A DNA stretch of 64,000 nucleotides from Jatrophihabitans sp. GAS493 (GTDB lineage: Bacteria > Actinomycetota > Actinomycetes > Mycobacteriales > Jatrophihabitantaceae), in contig NZ_LT907982.1 of the NCBI RefSeq assembly GCF_900230215.1, positions 3,038,001 to 3,102,000 on the forward strand, read 5' to 3'. Positions 16,829 through 25,901 of the stretch are shown here, in pieces; positions within the stretch are counted from its first letter, which is position 1; every line of letters begins with the position of its first letter. A model generated the notes under the pieces. It was not told the origin of the DNA. It searched no databases and saw only the letters and a list, made by a program, of their open reading frames with translations. The position numbers were made by a program, and so were the translations under genes.

Positions 16829-16858
16829 CGCAGGTTGAGTGGCCAGTGTCAGGGGCTG

Positions 16859-17281
16859 CTACTCGCGATCAGGTAACACTCGCGACAACAACAGGATGCA
16901 AACCCCAAAGAACGCTAAGAATCCCGCGAACACGATGCTAGCTAGCGCATCGCTGCCGGATTGGCCCGTAACGCCAAGGACTCCAACACAGAACGCGGCA
17001 AAGAAGAATGCCGCTGCAAGTAGCCAGAGAACGACGCGCCAGGGACTACCCTTTGCTCCCGGCAGGTTTGGCTTGGCGGCAGCAGTCGCCCCGACTTGCC
17101 TCGATGCTCGACGTTGCGCCACGTTGTCGAAAGCCTGCCGGACCTTCGGGTCACGCTTCGCTTCCCGTAGCTGTTTCGGGCTGAAGGGGTCTCCGGATTT
17201 TATGCCGAGAGCCTTACGCGCGTTATTGATGATGACCAGGTCGTCGAACTCGTCGTTCTCCCAGGGTTTCTTACCCGTCAT
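16859..17281 (-). CDS. Small membrane protein, two TM segments
   Basis: 140 residues from ATG 17281, preceded by GAGGAGG at ideal spacing; the frame extends to 17326 but this start is better. The N-terminal half is cytoplasmic-type and charged (ENDEFDDLVIINNARKALG, SPKQLREAKRDPKVRQAFD). Two membrane segments lie at about 82-103 and 113-133. Short charged C-terminus (SRVLPDRE). No known family; part of a run of small hypothetical genes in the island. Confidence 0.6.
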   Translation of the reverse strand: MTGKKPWENDEFDDLVIINNARKALGIKSGDPFSPKQLREAKRDPKVRQAFDNVAQRRASRQVGATAAAKPNLPGAKGSPWRVVLWLLAAAFFFAAFCVGVLGVTGQSGSDALASIVFAGFLAFFGVCILLLSRVLPDRE

Positions 17282-17468
17282 GACGACCTCCTCATTCGGC
17301 TGACGCACAGAGAAGTTATCACCCACAAGATCGGTAGCGGCACCGTCAGGGCGGCGGCTAGAGTCCTTTCATGTCCAGTGTTCGCTGCATCCGAAATAGA
17401 ACAAAGGACCTGGGGTGTTGTCGGAACCGGCAGTCGGGCCTCCGACAGGTACTTGCTAGCGTCACCGG

Positions 17469-17954
17469 ATGATGCGACGCGCCTACCTTCTCCTTGTGGC
17501 GATTGGTCTTTCCCTGGCCTCGGGGTGCTCGTCCTCGGGCAGTAACGCTGCGTCAGCGTCACGATCGCCGGTCTGCGCCGGTTCTTGCGACGCTTTCGAC
17601 TCGATGTCGGCGGCGGCAAACCGACCCACCCCGATCCCGACACCCGACGGTGCGACCGCCTGCCATCTACTGATGGCGAAGGGAGCCGCCCTCGACCAGC
17701 TCTCGGTCCTCTTCACCTCGGTCACCACCGGCAAACCCGAACCGACTGACGCCGCAGCCCAAATCGTCTTGACCGGCCTGACCGCCGCCCACGCTATCGC
17801 GCCGTCGGGACTTGATGCCCTCGTGCAATCAGACATCTACCAGGTGCAAGCGCTCGACGACGCGATCGGTGCCGGAGACCCCGGCACGGCCGACGTGACG
17901 ATCACCAATAGCTTCAACACCGCTACCTGGTGTTCAGTTCACAAGTTCAGTTGA
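17469..17954 (+). CDS. Putative lipoprotein
   Basis: 161 residues. The signal peptide MMRRAYLLLVAIGLSLASGC has a clear lipobox (LASGC), so the protein should be lipid-anchored outside the membrane. A Ser-rich spacer is followed by a helical domain with paired Cys (CAGSC, ACHLL, WCSVH). Function unknown; similar small lipoproteins are common in actinobacteria. Confidence 0.7.
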   Translation: MMRRAYLLLVAIGLSLASGCSSSGSNAASASRSPVCAGSCDAFDSMSAAANRPTPIPTPDGATACHLLMAKGAALDQLSVLFTSVTTGKPEPTDAAAQIVLTGLTAAHAIAPSGLDALVQSDIYQVQALDDAIGAGDPGTADVTITNSFNTATWCSVHKFS

Positions 17955-18049
17955 CGGTGGAGCCGAGACACGCCCGCACGGGTTGGCGAACCTAGCCCCG
18001 ACGACTTTCGCGTGGATAGAATCCTGGCTCCAAAGCTTCCGGAGGGCGG

Positions 18050-18286
18050 GTGGCAACGAAAAGAAGAAGGGTCCCGCAGACGTGCGCCGAGGCACTGTTC
18101 AACGTCCGCGACAATCCACTCGCAGGCTTCTGCTTTTCAGTCATCGCGACATTCTTCATCCTTATTCTGCCGATCATTTTCCTGTTAACGGGCAGCCCAG
18201 GGGCCGCAATCGTCGAATTCCTGATCGCGTGCGTCGCGCTCTACCTGTTGGTGCGCCACTCTGAAGCGGCCACCCGATACCTCTAG
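18050..18286 (+). CDS. Small membrane protein, 78 aa
   Basis: GTG start at 18050 with GGAGG upstream. A basic N-terminus (KRRRVPQTC) precedes two closely spaced hydrophobic segments, GFCFSVIATFFILILPIIFL and a second (about 52-68), then HSEAATRYL. Likely an inner-membrane hairpin protein. No recognised family. Confidence 0.55.
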   Translation: MATKRRRVPQTCAEALFNVRDNPLAGFCFSVIATFFILILPIIFLLTGSPGAAIVEFLIACVALYLLVRHSEAATRYL

Positions 18287-18322
18287 GCGGCGCACGTTGC
18301 TACCCTCCACCATGACAAATCG

Positions 18323-18715
18323 ATGTCGACAGGGAGGCCTCCGCAAATGTGGGACGACATCGTTCAGCGGGCTCGTGAAAACCAACGTACTGCCCTGTCA
18401 GCCAGACAGGCATCGCATGACCGGGCTCAAATCCGACCAAGATCCGATTTAGCTGACGAACTCCACCGCGCGACTGCTGACTTCGTTTCTCGTGTTCCCG
18501 ATCAATACTGGGGTGGTGCGTTGCGTCGGAACATGAAGACGGTAACGGTCGTCTCGAATCCCACCGGCTATGATTATCACGGCGAGACGCTCGTAGTGCG
18601 GCGTGATGGCCAGCTGTCAGTTCTCAACTACGGCGACATCTATGCAGATCCGGGCGCAACTATGAGAGTGCTGGCGGCGATGGCCGACTGGCTCGCAACC
18701 CGATGCCTTCTCTAA
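18323..18715 (+). CDS. Hypothetical protein, 130 aa
   Basis: ATG 18323 (or 18347). The N-terminal 50 residues are helical and Arg-rich (WDDIVQRARENQRTALSARQ). The C-terminal part is beta-rich with TVVSNPTGYDYHGETLVVRR and LNYGDIYADPGATMRVLAAM. No signal peptide. Lies 36 bases after the small membrane protein and may be co-transcribed. Function unknown. Confidence 0.5.
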   Translation: MSTGRPPQMWDDIVQRARENQRTALSARQASHDRAQIRPRSDLADELHRATADFVSRVPDQYWGGALRRNMKTVTVVSNPTGYDYHGETLVVRRDGQLSVLNYGDIYADPGATMRVLAAMADWLATRCLL

Positions 18716-19075
18716 CGATCACCCATCAGGTCAGGCGGTGCTTCTCGCTGTGCATGTCACCGAAGTTGCAGCCAAGCAAACACGGCACCTCGACACGTGG
18801 TCGCCGAACTTGACGGCATCACGATCCGTGTGACCCTCTTGTGGTCACCGCCGACACTCCAACCACCTCGAAGCCCAGCAATCACGGCCGATCTACCAAC
18901 CTACCTCGGGCGTATCTCGGGCCAGACGAACAGAGGGGGCGTCGTGCATCCGTTGCAATAATGGATGTTCAGATTGTCATAATCTCTGTTATCGGCATAC
19001 CAAATAGGGCGATCCGAGGACTGAAGATGGCGGCCGCGAAGCCGACAAAAGGGCGGGGTCGGCGAATGTGTAGTC
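18716..19075. other. No gene recognised
   Basis: Short open frames only; no coding-like translation, repeat or clear terminator was seen. Confidence 0.5.
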
Positions 19076-20260
19076 CTATCCGCCGACGAGCGCGTCGAGG
19101 GCAATGGTGATTGCAGAAACGGCCGACGGGTCAGCGAAGAGCGTTGCGGCCGGGGTCGAGGGGCGGCGGGCCCAGTTCACGTTAGGTGCGTCGGCTCCAT
19201 GGGCGGCAAGGCCGGGCAGTGCGAGCAACGCATTTCGAAATGCAGCAATCGATGCTTCGGGCACGCCCTTGCCGCGCTTGAAGATCCAGTCGTAGTTTAC
19301 GGCCCAGGAGTCCTTCCCAGCCGCTGCTGTGTAGAAACTCCACGGTTGAATATCGCCATGAGGGGTATGGAACCACGGGGTGACACTTGGGTGCTCGCCT
19401 GTTCCCCAGTACAAGTGACTGAATGCCTCGTGACCGGTTGCATGCTCAAGCAGTGAGCTCACGGCGGAGGCGACGTGGGCGGGGCAACGTTCAGCAAGGG
19501 TCGTTCGGAAACTTGCCTCATCGTGCTGGGCGACCTTGGCCGCCTTCCGCTCTGCCGCTTCCGCGCCGTAGGTCTGCGGGATCAGAATCTGGATGTCGCC
19601 GTCCTGAATGTATTCGAACTCCATCGCGATGATCTCCAGGTCATCAGCGGTTCGACGGTTTAGGAACTCCACTATCCGTCGCAATTCTGGGGTGATGGTG
19701 TCGACGGCGAGAACCAAACGGAATCGCCCATCCGAGAGGTTGCGGTCGACTGCTCGACGGAAGGTCGCCTCGTTGAAGTCCAGCCCTTGCTGGGCGGCCA
19801 GTTTCGAAGCCTCGTCAATCAGGTCTCGGTGCGAGGTACCCCGCCAGGCGGACTCAAGTTCCCGAGACGTCCACGTGGTCATGCCGGAGGCGTAGGCCAG
19901 TATCTGACCGACGATTTCGCGTCGGATTTCGGGGTTCGAGCGCAGTTTGCATTCGGCGAGGGTCAACGATCCGTCTAAGCCCACGACAGCGATGTCGAGA
20001 CGTCCAGTCCCTGCGATATCGAGCTCCAATGCGACCAACGAATTCGCCGACTCGACGCCGTGCAGCAAACCCGGCGACTCGGCCAGGATCACTTGGAGCG
20101 CGGCTTCGTTCGTGTAGGTCGTTGTCTGCGGCATGCGCCAAAAGCCGTCACCTGCGCGTCGAAGGAGCGCCATGGTCCGAAGTCCTCTCATTAAGCGGTC
20201 TGAAGGTTCCCGCCGCGACATCATGTCAGCTCCAACTGCATGATTCTTGAAGCGAACCAC
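19076..20260 (-). CDS. PD-(D/E)XK-like nuclease (NucS-like core)
   Basis: Up to 394 residues; ATG 20260 is the outermost start, though ATG 20173 (MALLRRAGDGFWRM) may be the real one. The first domain (about 45-140) has EAALQVILAESP, GRLDIAVVGLDGSLTLAECK and NPEIRREIVGQILAYA: the E...D-x(n)-E-x-K pattern of NucS/DUF91-type nucleases. The middle has VLAVDTITPELRRIVEFLNRR and EIIAMEFEY, as in related stand-alone DUF91-type proteins. The C-terminal 130 residues are a separate domain of unknown type. Usually found alone in accessory regions; a defence or DNA-repair role is inferred. Confidence 0.7.
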   Translation of the reverse strand: MVRFKNHAVGADMMSRREPSDRLMRGLRTMALLRRAGDGFWRMPQTTTYTNEAALQVILAESPGLLHGVESANSLVALELDIAGTGRLDIAVVGLDGSLTLAECKLRSNPEIRREIVGQILAYASGMTTWTSRELESAWRGTSHRDLIDEASKLAAQQGLDFNEATFRRAVDRNLSDGRFRLVLAVDTITPELRRIVEFLNRRTADDLEIIAMEFEYIQDGDIQILIPQTYGAEAAERKAAKVAQHDEASFRTTLAERCPAHVASAVSSLLEHATGHEAFSHLYWGTGEHPSVTPWFHTPHGDIQPWSFYTAAAGKDSWAVNYDWIFKRGKGVPEASIAAFRNALLALPGLAAHGADAPNVNWARRPSTPAATLFADPSAVSAITIALDALVGG

Positions 20261-20412
20261 ATACGGCGGTTTTCGGCTCCCAGCCGGACTCGTCGATCAA
20301 GTGAAGGCGACGTTAATTCCTGTCATTCAGAGAAGGTGCCGGTCGGGAGCTCGGTCCGATTCCGCATCAATCGATCTTTGCTGCCCGACCTCCAGAGATG
20401 GCGAATCTGATT

Positions 20413-20437
20413 AGCTATCGAAAGGCGGTAGATAGCT
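20413..20437. promoter_or_regulatory. Inverted repeat upstream of the IPT gene
   Basis: AGCTATC - 11 bases - GATAGCT, about 55 bases upstream of the GTG at 20490. May be an operator or a weak hairpin in the 5' region. No regulator identified. Confidence 0.3.
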
Positions 20438-20489
20438 CGCGAACATTCGAGTACGTTCTATTCACGGCTTACCGGTTTGGGGGAACTCG

Positions 20490-21722
20490 GTGAATTTTTC
20501 GGTGCTGCGTCGAACGTCAATTCTTGTGACGAGCGTTCTGTTGCTTCTCATGTCAGGGCTAGCTGTACCGATCGAGGCGCATGCTGCCACTTTGCCGACA
20601 GTTGCGACGGTTTCACCTCCGACCGGTAGCTCGCTCGGGAGCACTGCCGTCACAGTGACGGGTACCGGTTTTACCGGGGTGACCTCTGTGACCTTCGGTG
20701 GCGTCGCAGGGACGTCCCTGTCTGTTATTTCGACGACCTCGTTGACAGTTCTGTCGCCGCCGCACGCTACCGGCGCGGTCGACGTTCAGGTCATGACTTC
20801 CGCTGGTGTGTCCGCCGTCGTCGCTGCCGACAAGTTCACGTATGGGCTTTTGCCTGCGGTTACCGCGGTGTCGCCGGCAACCGCGACGGTAGCCGGCGGG
20901 ACGTCGGTCACCGTGACCGGTACCGGGTTCATCGGCATCACAAGCGTGGTGTTCGGTACGAGTCCTGGAACGTCGGTCACGGTGGGATCTGCTACCAAGC
21001 TGACAGTTGTCGCGCCGGCGCACGCCGCCGGACGGGTGGACATTCGTGTCACTGGTTCGTATGGGACGTCGGCGGTGGTGTCAACCGATCGGTACACCTA
21101 CGGCCCGTCGATCACTGTCGTATCTCCGAATATTGGAACGACCGCCGGTGGCGGAACCGTGACCCTGACTGGCAGCGGCTTCGTCGGGGTGACGGCAGTG
21201 AATTTCGGTACTACCGCCGGCACTGGTCTGACTGTCGTGTCCTCCACTCAGCTGACCGTTGTTGCGCCTGCTCACGCGGCAGGGGTCGTGGACCTCCGGG
21301 TGATCGGCTCATATGGCACGTCTGCGGTAGGCGCCAGTGATCACTACACATACGGTCCGGCGATCACACTCGTCACTCCTGCAACCGGGCCGATCACCGG
21401 CGGCACAACCGTGACAGTTAGTGGAGCCGGACTTACCGGGGTGACCGCCGTCAACTTCGGGACGTCTGGGGGCTCGAACATAACCGTGACGTCAACAAAC
21501 TCCCTGACCGTCCGCGCTCCTGCACACGCCGCCGGAGTGGTCGACGTACGAGTTGTCGGGACGTACGGCACATCAGCGATCGTGACCACCGATCACTACA
21601 CCTACGGTCCAGAGCCGGTCGTGACGGTAGTCGCACCCGACTGTGCAGGCCGGCACGATTATCAAGGCCGCTTCAGGTACCTATCTGAGTGTGTCTGGGG
21701 CGCTGGTGGTGAACGGCAGTAG
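20490..21722 (+). CDS. Secreted IPT/TIG-repeat protein (5' part of a frameshifted gene)
   Basis: GTG start with GGGGGAA upstream. The signal peptide reaches VPIEAHAA. Then come four IPT/TIG domains of about 80 residues, each with a V-x-P-x-x-G-x-x-x-G-G-T-x-V-T-V-x-G-x-G-F pattern and ending in FTYG/YTYG. The frame ends 20 or so codons into unrelated reading at 21722, while the next frame (from about 21643) continues naturally as a beta-helix/cutinase protein. IPT domains in exported bacterial proteins serve as carbohydrate- or cell-contact modules. Taken with 21643-23772 this was probably one gene of about 1,090 codons. Confidence 0.75.
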   Translation: MNFSVLRRTSILVTSVLLLLMSGLAVPIEAHAATLPTVATVSPPTGSSLGSTAVTVTGTGFTGVTSVTFGGVAGTSLSVISTTSLTVLSPPHATGAVDVQVMTSAGVSAVVAADKFTYGLLPAVTAVSPATATVAGGTSVTVTGTGFIGITSVVFGTSPGTSVTVGSATKLTVVAPAHAAGRVDIRVTGSYGTSAVVSTDRYTYGPSITVVSPNIGTTAGGGTVTLTGSGFVGVTAVNFGTTAGTGLTVVSSTQLTVVAPAHAAGVVDLRVIGSYGTSAVGASDHYTYGPAITLVTPATGPITGGTTVTVSGAGLTGVTAVNFGTSGGSNITVTSTNSLTVRAPAHAAGVVDVRVVGTYGTSAIVTTDHYTYGPEPVVTVVAPDCAGRHDYQGRFRYLSECVWGAGGERQ

Positions 21723-23772
21723 CTCGAGCCCGGCGGTGTTTACGTCGTTGCTTGATGACAGTGTGGGCGGGGATACCAATGGTGATGGCACGGCCAGTAG
21801 CCCGGTGGCTGGCGACTGGGGCGGCATCAGCGGGTCGTCCGCGTCGTTGTCGATCGATCATGCCGATGTTCGCTACGGCCAAACTGGGATCTCTGGCGGG
21901 TCGTTGACTACGACATCGGTGACGAATTCGACGGTCGAGTACGCCTCGTATTCTGGGATCTCGGTGGACAGCTCGGTCGCGATCACGGTGTCTGGGAACA
22001 CGGTGACTGGTGTGGGGTCGAGTGGGATCCAGGTGAGCCAGGACGGCACTGTGTCGAACGCGGCGGCATCGACGACCACGGTCATCAACAACACCGTCAA
22101 CGGGGTTAGTGGCGGCGCCGGCATCATCGTGCAAGCCGATCCCTACAACAACTCGGGTACTGCGGCGTTGGCAAACGTTCCCGCGCCCACGGTGACTGGC
22201 AACAACGTCACCGGCGTGTCGACTCCCTTCGCACATACGAGCGGCTCCCAAGATCAAGGCGCTGGGTTCGCGATCGCGATCTCGGCGACCAACCTGCTTC
22301 CGGCCCAGCTGACCGGTAACACTGGCAGCTCAAATACCGTTAATGCCCTAGAGCTCGGGGGCACGCTTCGGGGCAACCTCATACTGCCGGTCGCCGGGTT
22401 GCCGATCGTGGTGGGACTGGTCGACGTTCCCATTTACGGATTCACCTCGGGGCTTGCCGTCGGGTCCGGAGTAACCCTTACCGCCAACGCCGGTGCCGTG
22501 CTCAAGTTCAATCCGAATTACGACGCCTACTGGAACAGCCCCGCGGGTCTGAGTGTGTCTGGGGCGCTGGTGGTGAACGGCAGTAGCTCGAGCCCGGCGG
22601 TGTTTACGTCGTTGCTTGATGACAGTGTGGGCGGGGATACCAATGGTGATGGCACGGCCAGTAGCCCGGTGGCTGGCGACTGGGGCGGCATCAGCGTGGC
22701 AGATGGAGCGACAGCGAGCCTCGTCAATACAGACATCCGTTACGCGAGTACAGCGCTCTCGGTCGCCGACGATGGCGCGGCCGAGTTTCACGGGTCCGTC
22801 GTCACCTCAGCGTTTGGCGTTTCCGCTGGCGATGGCTACGTCGACGCGACAGGAGTGGATTGGGGTGATTCGTATGGGCCATCGCCGATCGGCTCAGGCG
22901 TTGCGTACTCCGGCGGAGCTGCCAACGTGGTCCCCTGGGTTGGATACGTGGCACCTGCACCGTTGCCCGGCGTACCCTACGTACCGCCAGCGGCAAACCC
23001 ATGCGCGCAGATTTACTTTGTCGCCGTTCGGGGCTCAGGAGAGGACCCACAGGGCGACCCGCCGATTTACGGCGGTGACGAGTCGTCTGACGGTCTCGGA
23101 TCTCGAGTGCGTGACGTATTGACAGGTATGACTGACGAGCTTGCGCAATACTCCCCGAGCACCACGGTCAAGACCTACGGCCTGCAGTATCGAGCATTAG
23201 GTGTCCTGTCCGACCCACTTTTGCGCGGCACACAAGCATATTTCACGTCCATTTACGAGGGCGTTGACCAGTTGACCGAGCTGATGAGCGACGAGACGCG
23301 GATGTGCCCAACAGAGAAGATCGTACTCAGCGGGTACTCGCAAGGCGCACTGGTTATCCACATCGCTCTCAGAGATCTCGCCAGCTCTGGTTCCCCGTCG
23401 ATCTCGGCGACCCACCTAGCGGCCGTTGCACTTATCGCCGACCCAGCCAAGGTAGCGAATGGCGGTGAGTACACACTCGAGGAATTTGACAAGGAAGCAG
23501 GATCCGGAATTGCGAAGGCGGAGGGTATCTGGACGAAGTTTCCTCTAGATTCAGACGTTGGTCCTTTGCCACCTTCCGTAACCGGCCGAACCATCGCGAT
23601 GTGCCGAAACCACGACCCCGTTTGCGCTCCACCGTCTCCTCAGTTCCTTCTTGAAGGCCTGCTCGCTTACGTTCATATCCATACCGATGGCTACTACCAA
23701 ACAGAATCAGCCGTCCTTGGCCGATGGGCTGCCGACAAATTCCTCGCCAGGGCGTTCGTTTTGGCTGACTAG
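21643..23772 (+). CDS. Beta-helix repeat protein with C-terminal cutinase domain (3' part of frameshifted gene)
   Basis: 709 codons in the +1 frame relative to the IPT part. Residues about 1-290 form a right-handed parallel beta-helix (Ser/Thr/Val/Asn-rich rungs); a further rung block follows at about 300-400. Residues about 455-700 are a cutinase-type alpha/beta hydrolase: FVAVRGSGEDPQG, catalytic Ser in LSGYSQGALV, Asp in NHDPVCAP and His in YVHIHTDGYY. Cutinases hydrolyse polyester and lipid esters. The frame lacks its own start or signal peptide, so it needs the upstream IPT part for export. A perfect 148-bp direct repeat lies inside it. Confidence 0.75.
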   Translation: MQAGTIIKAASGTYLSVSGALVVNGSSSSPAVFTSLLDDSVGGDTNGDGTASSPVAGDWGGISGSSASLSIDHADVRYGQTGISGGSLTTTSVTNSTVEYASYSGISVDSSVAITVSGNTVTGVGSSGIQVSQDGTVSNAAASTTTVINNTVNGVSGGAGIIVQADPYNNSGTAALANVPAPTVTGNNVTGVSTPFAHTSGSQDQGAGFAIAISATNLLPAQLTGNTGSSNTVNALELGGTLRGNLILPVAGLPIVVGLVDVPIYGFTSGLAVGSGVTLTANAGAVLKFNPNYDAYWNSPAGLSVSGALVVNGSSSSPAVFTSLLDDSVGGDTNGDGTASSPVAGDWGGISVADGATASLVNTDIRYASTALSVADDGAAEFHGSVVTSAFGVSAGDGYVDATGVDWGDSYGPSPIGSGVAYSGGAANVVPWVGYVAPAPLPGVPYVPPAANPCAQIYFVAVRGSGEDPQGDPPIYGGDESSDGLGSRVRDVLTGMTDELAQYSPSTTVKTYGLQYRALGVLSDPLLRGTQAYFTSIYEGVDQLTELMSDETRMCPTEKIVLSGYSQGALVIHIALRDLASSGSPSISATHLAAVALIADPAKVANGGEYTLEEFDKEAGSGIAKAEGIWTKFPLDSDVGPLPPSVTGRTIAMCRNHDPVCAPPSPQFLLEGLLAYVHIHTDGYYQTESAVLGRWAADKFLARAFVLAD
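21685..21832 (+). repeat. 148-bp perfect direct repeat, copy 1
   Basis: Identical to 22549-22696. It encodes one beta-helix block (SVSGALVVNGSSSSPAVFTS, then LLDDSVGGDTNGDGTASSP). Base-level identity, synonymous sites included, indicates recent duplication or gene conversion. Confidence 0.85.
22549..22696 (+). repeat. 148-bp perfect direct repeat, copy 2
   Basis: Same sequence as 21685-21832, offset 864 bp. The offset is a multiple of three, so recombination between the copies would remove 288 codons in frame. Confidence 0.85.
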
Positions 23773-23928
23773 CTGAGATTGTGCGAGGGGCGTTACCCAG
23801 TGAACGCCGCTACACCTGATGCTAGGGGGATGTTGGTGCGATGCTTAGAAGAGGACGTCAGAGGGTCGGGTCGCATACGTCGAGGGCCCGTGGCCGGACC
23901 CCGTGAATTGATCCACGGTTTGTGAGAG

Positions 23929-24771
23929 TCAGTTTCGGTGGGTGCAGATGGCAGCGTAGCGGGCTGGGGTTTGGTAGCCCAGAGCCGAGTGCCGCCGATG
24001 TTCGTTGTATTCCTGTTTCCAGTCGCTGATCACGACCCTCGCGTGGGCCAGGGACCAGAAGATGTTGATGTTGAGGCATTCGTCGCGGACGCGTGAGTTG
24101 AACGATTCGACGTAGCCGTTGCGCCACGGCTCGCCGGGTGGGATGAACGACAGCCCGACCTGTTCACCGGCCCAATCGGTCATCACCGCGCAGGCGAACT
24201 CGGGGCCGTTGTCGCTGCGCAGCACGACGGGGTACCCACGACCGGCGGCGACGCGGTCCAGTTCGTCGGCTAACGCATCAGCGGTGATGGACCGTTCCAC
24301 GAGCCCACCGAGGCATTCGCGGGTGTGCTCGTCAATGATCGACACGATCTTGATCGGTCGGCCGTCGGTGGTGGCGTCGAACTGGAAGTCGACGGCCCAC
24401 ACCGTGTTCGGTGCGTCAGCTTTCGGTAGGCCGGGGGCGGTGCTGGTGCCGAGGCGTTTACGGCGGCGGCGTTGCGGCACGCGTAGGCCTTCGTCGCGCC
24501 AGAGTCGCTGTATTTTCTTGTGGTTCACCGTCCACCCCTCGCCGCGGGCGTCGTGATACGCGCGGCGGAATCCCCACCTCGGATGCGTTTTCGCGTACTC
24601 CCGTAACCAAGCCCGCAGCGCCGCGTCGGGATCGGCCGGCGTCGCCGCCTGTGGTTCGTGTCGCTGTGTGGTGCGGTTCTGCCCGGTCACCCGGCACGCG
24701 AACCGCTCACTCACGCCCATCGTGGTGATGAGGTGGTGAACGGCCGCGCGCCGGCGTTCCGGGCTCAGAAG
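23929..24771 (-). CDS. IS3-family transposase OrfB (copy 2)
   Basis: Identical to OrfB of copy 1, including the three catalytic acidic residues. Expressed by -1 frameshift at the GGGAAAC at 24777-24771; the internal ATG is at 24720. Confidence 0.93.
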   Translation of the reverse strand, partial: LLSPERRRAAVHHLITTMGVSERFACRVTGQNRTTQRHEPQAATPADPDAALRAWLREYAKTHPRWGFRRAYHDARGEGWTVNHKKIQRLWRDEGLRVPQRRRRKRLGTSTAPGLPKADAPNTVWAVDFQFDATTDGRPIKIVSIIDEHTRECLGGLVERSITADALADELDRVAAGRGYPVVLRSDNGPEFACAVMTDWAGEQVGLSFIPPGEPWRNGYVESFNSRVRDECLNINIFWSLAHARVVISDWKQEYNEHRRHSALGYQTPARYAAICTHRN

Positions 24772-25055
24772 TTTCCCCGGGCGATCTCCTTCAACGCGGC
24801 CTTCTCCAGCTCCGCGTCGGCGAGCAGCCGCTTCAGGGTGGCGTTCTCCCGCTCCAGGTCCTTCAACCGTTTCGCGTCGTCAGCTTTCAGGCCGCCGAAC
24901 TGGTTGCGCCACCGGAAATAGGTCTGCTCAGAGACCTGCAATTCCCGGCAGACATCGGCAATGTCTTTGCCTTCGCCCAGCATCCGATCAGCCTGCGCCA
25001 GTTTCCGCACGACCTGCTCCGGGCTGTGCCGCTTCCTCGTAGTCATCGTGGTCAA
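24765..25055 (-). CDS. IS3-family transposase OrfA (copy 2)
   Basis: Identical to OrfA of copy 1: N-terminal helix-turn-helix and C-terminal leucine zipper, ending just after the slippery heptamer. Confidence 0.93.
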   Translation of the reverse strand: MTTMTTRKRHSPEQVVRKLAQADRMLGEGKDIADVCRELQVSEQTYFRWRNQFGGLKADDAKRLKDLERENATLKRLLADAELEKAALKEIARGNF

Positions 25056-25288
25056 GCCTTCCTGCCCACAACGTGGGCCGCAAGACTCTCACTCGACCTG
25101 GATCAACCAACCGGGGTCAGGCCACCCGGCCCGGGACCACAACATGCGCAACGAATCATCGCTTGTTCTCGCCAAGTCGGCTGATCGGGATCGCTGGCGC
25201 CGCTGGGGTGGCGCTCAGCATCGGTGCATCTGAGTCATTCGGGCTGACGCGGAATACTCTGCCTGTGTGGCTCAGGTGACCGTGCGTC

Positions 25289-25552
25289 TCATCGGTCCGG
25301 TCGCTTCTGCGCCTCTTGGATATTGCGGGCGCTGAGTTCTGCTGCTGCCCGTGGCCCGCCCTGCTCGGCGACGGCCTTCGCCCGATAGGGGAGCGTGGTC
25401 GCGAGTAAGCGGCGAAGGCGGCCAGCGTCAACGACCGCAGCTCGCCCGTAGCCCGTGCCTATCGTCACGGCGCGACCCTGTGCAGCAGCGTCAAAGATTT
25501 CTGCGAAATGCGCCGTCGCCTCGTCGATCGTGTCGAAGTGAGTCGAATGCAT
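25289..25552 (-). CDS. Phd/YefM-type antitoxin-like protein
   Basis: 87 residues from ATG 25552; the open frame extends to 25687 but its first 45 codons are atypical. THFDTIDEATAHFAEIFDAA followed by GRAVTIGTGYGRAAVVDAGR is the Phd fold pattern (beta strand, helix, then a strand with 'V-x-I-x-R-x-G-x-x-A-V-V'). The C-terminal 35 residues would bind a toxin. No toxin ORF is visible on either side, so this is an orphan or a remnant at the island edge. Confidence 0.55.
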   Translation of the reverse strand: MHSTHFDTIDEATAHFAEIFDAAAQGRAVTIGTGYGRAAVVDAGRLRRLLATTLPYRAKAVAEQGGPRAAAELSARNIQEAQKRPDR

Positions 25553-25901
25553 TGCGGTGGCTCCGTGGTTTGTGCCGGACGCCAACGTCTGATCGCCTTG
25601 GCGGAGCCGTAAGTCTACGAGAACCGGGCGCTCGGCACAGGTACCTGAAATTGTCACGGGCCTTCGGCGGACGGGTAGTGGCCGCACCGTGGCTACTTAG
25701 GTCTCGAAACACGCGCGCGGGCGGATGTACTCTGCGACTATGCAGTGGACGGGCGGCCAAGTCCTCATCCCCATCTCATCCCCATCCTCGGGGATATTGC
25801 CCCGAACCACCGGTCAGCTGCGGTCAAGTAAGGACAACGATTGGCCAGTAAACACGGGAGAATCCGCCGAATCACGCGGTAGCAAGCTGGCTGTCCGAAT
25901 T

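Larger units (their letters stand above)
23891..25124 (-). mobile_element. IS3-family insertion sequence, copy 2 (1,234 bp)
   Basis: Same length, ends and encoded proteins as copy 1, in opposite orientation. The target duplication is CCCG (23887-23890 and 25125-25128), different from copy 1, so each inserted on its own. Together they bracket 17.3 kb. Confidence 0.93.

Noticed and set aside
20441..20460. LexA box upstream of the IPT gene (GAACATTCGAGTACGTTC)
   Set aside because: The half-sites GAAC and GTTC are 10 bases apart instead of the 4 expected in actinobacterial SOS boxes.
5320..25124. Composite transposon formed by the two IS copies
   Set aside because: Each copy has its own different target duplication, which argues for independent insertion.
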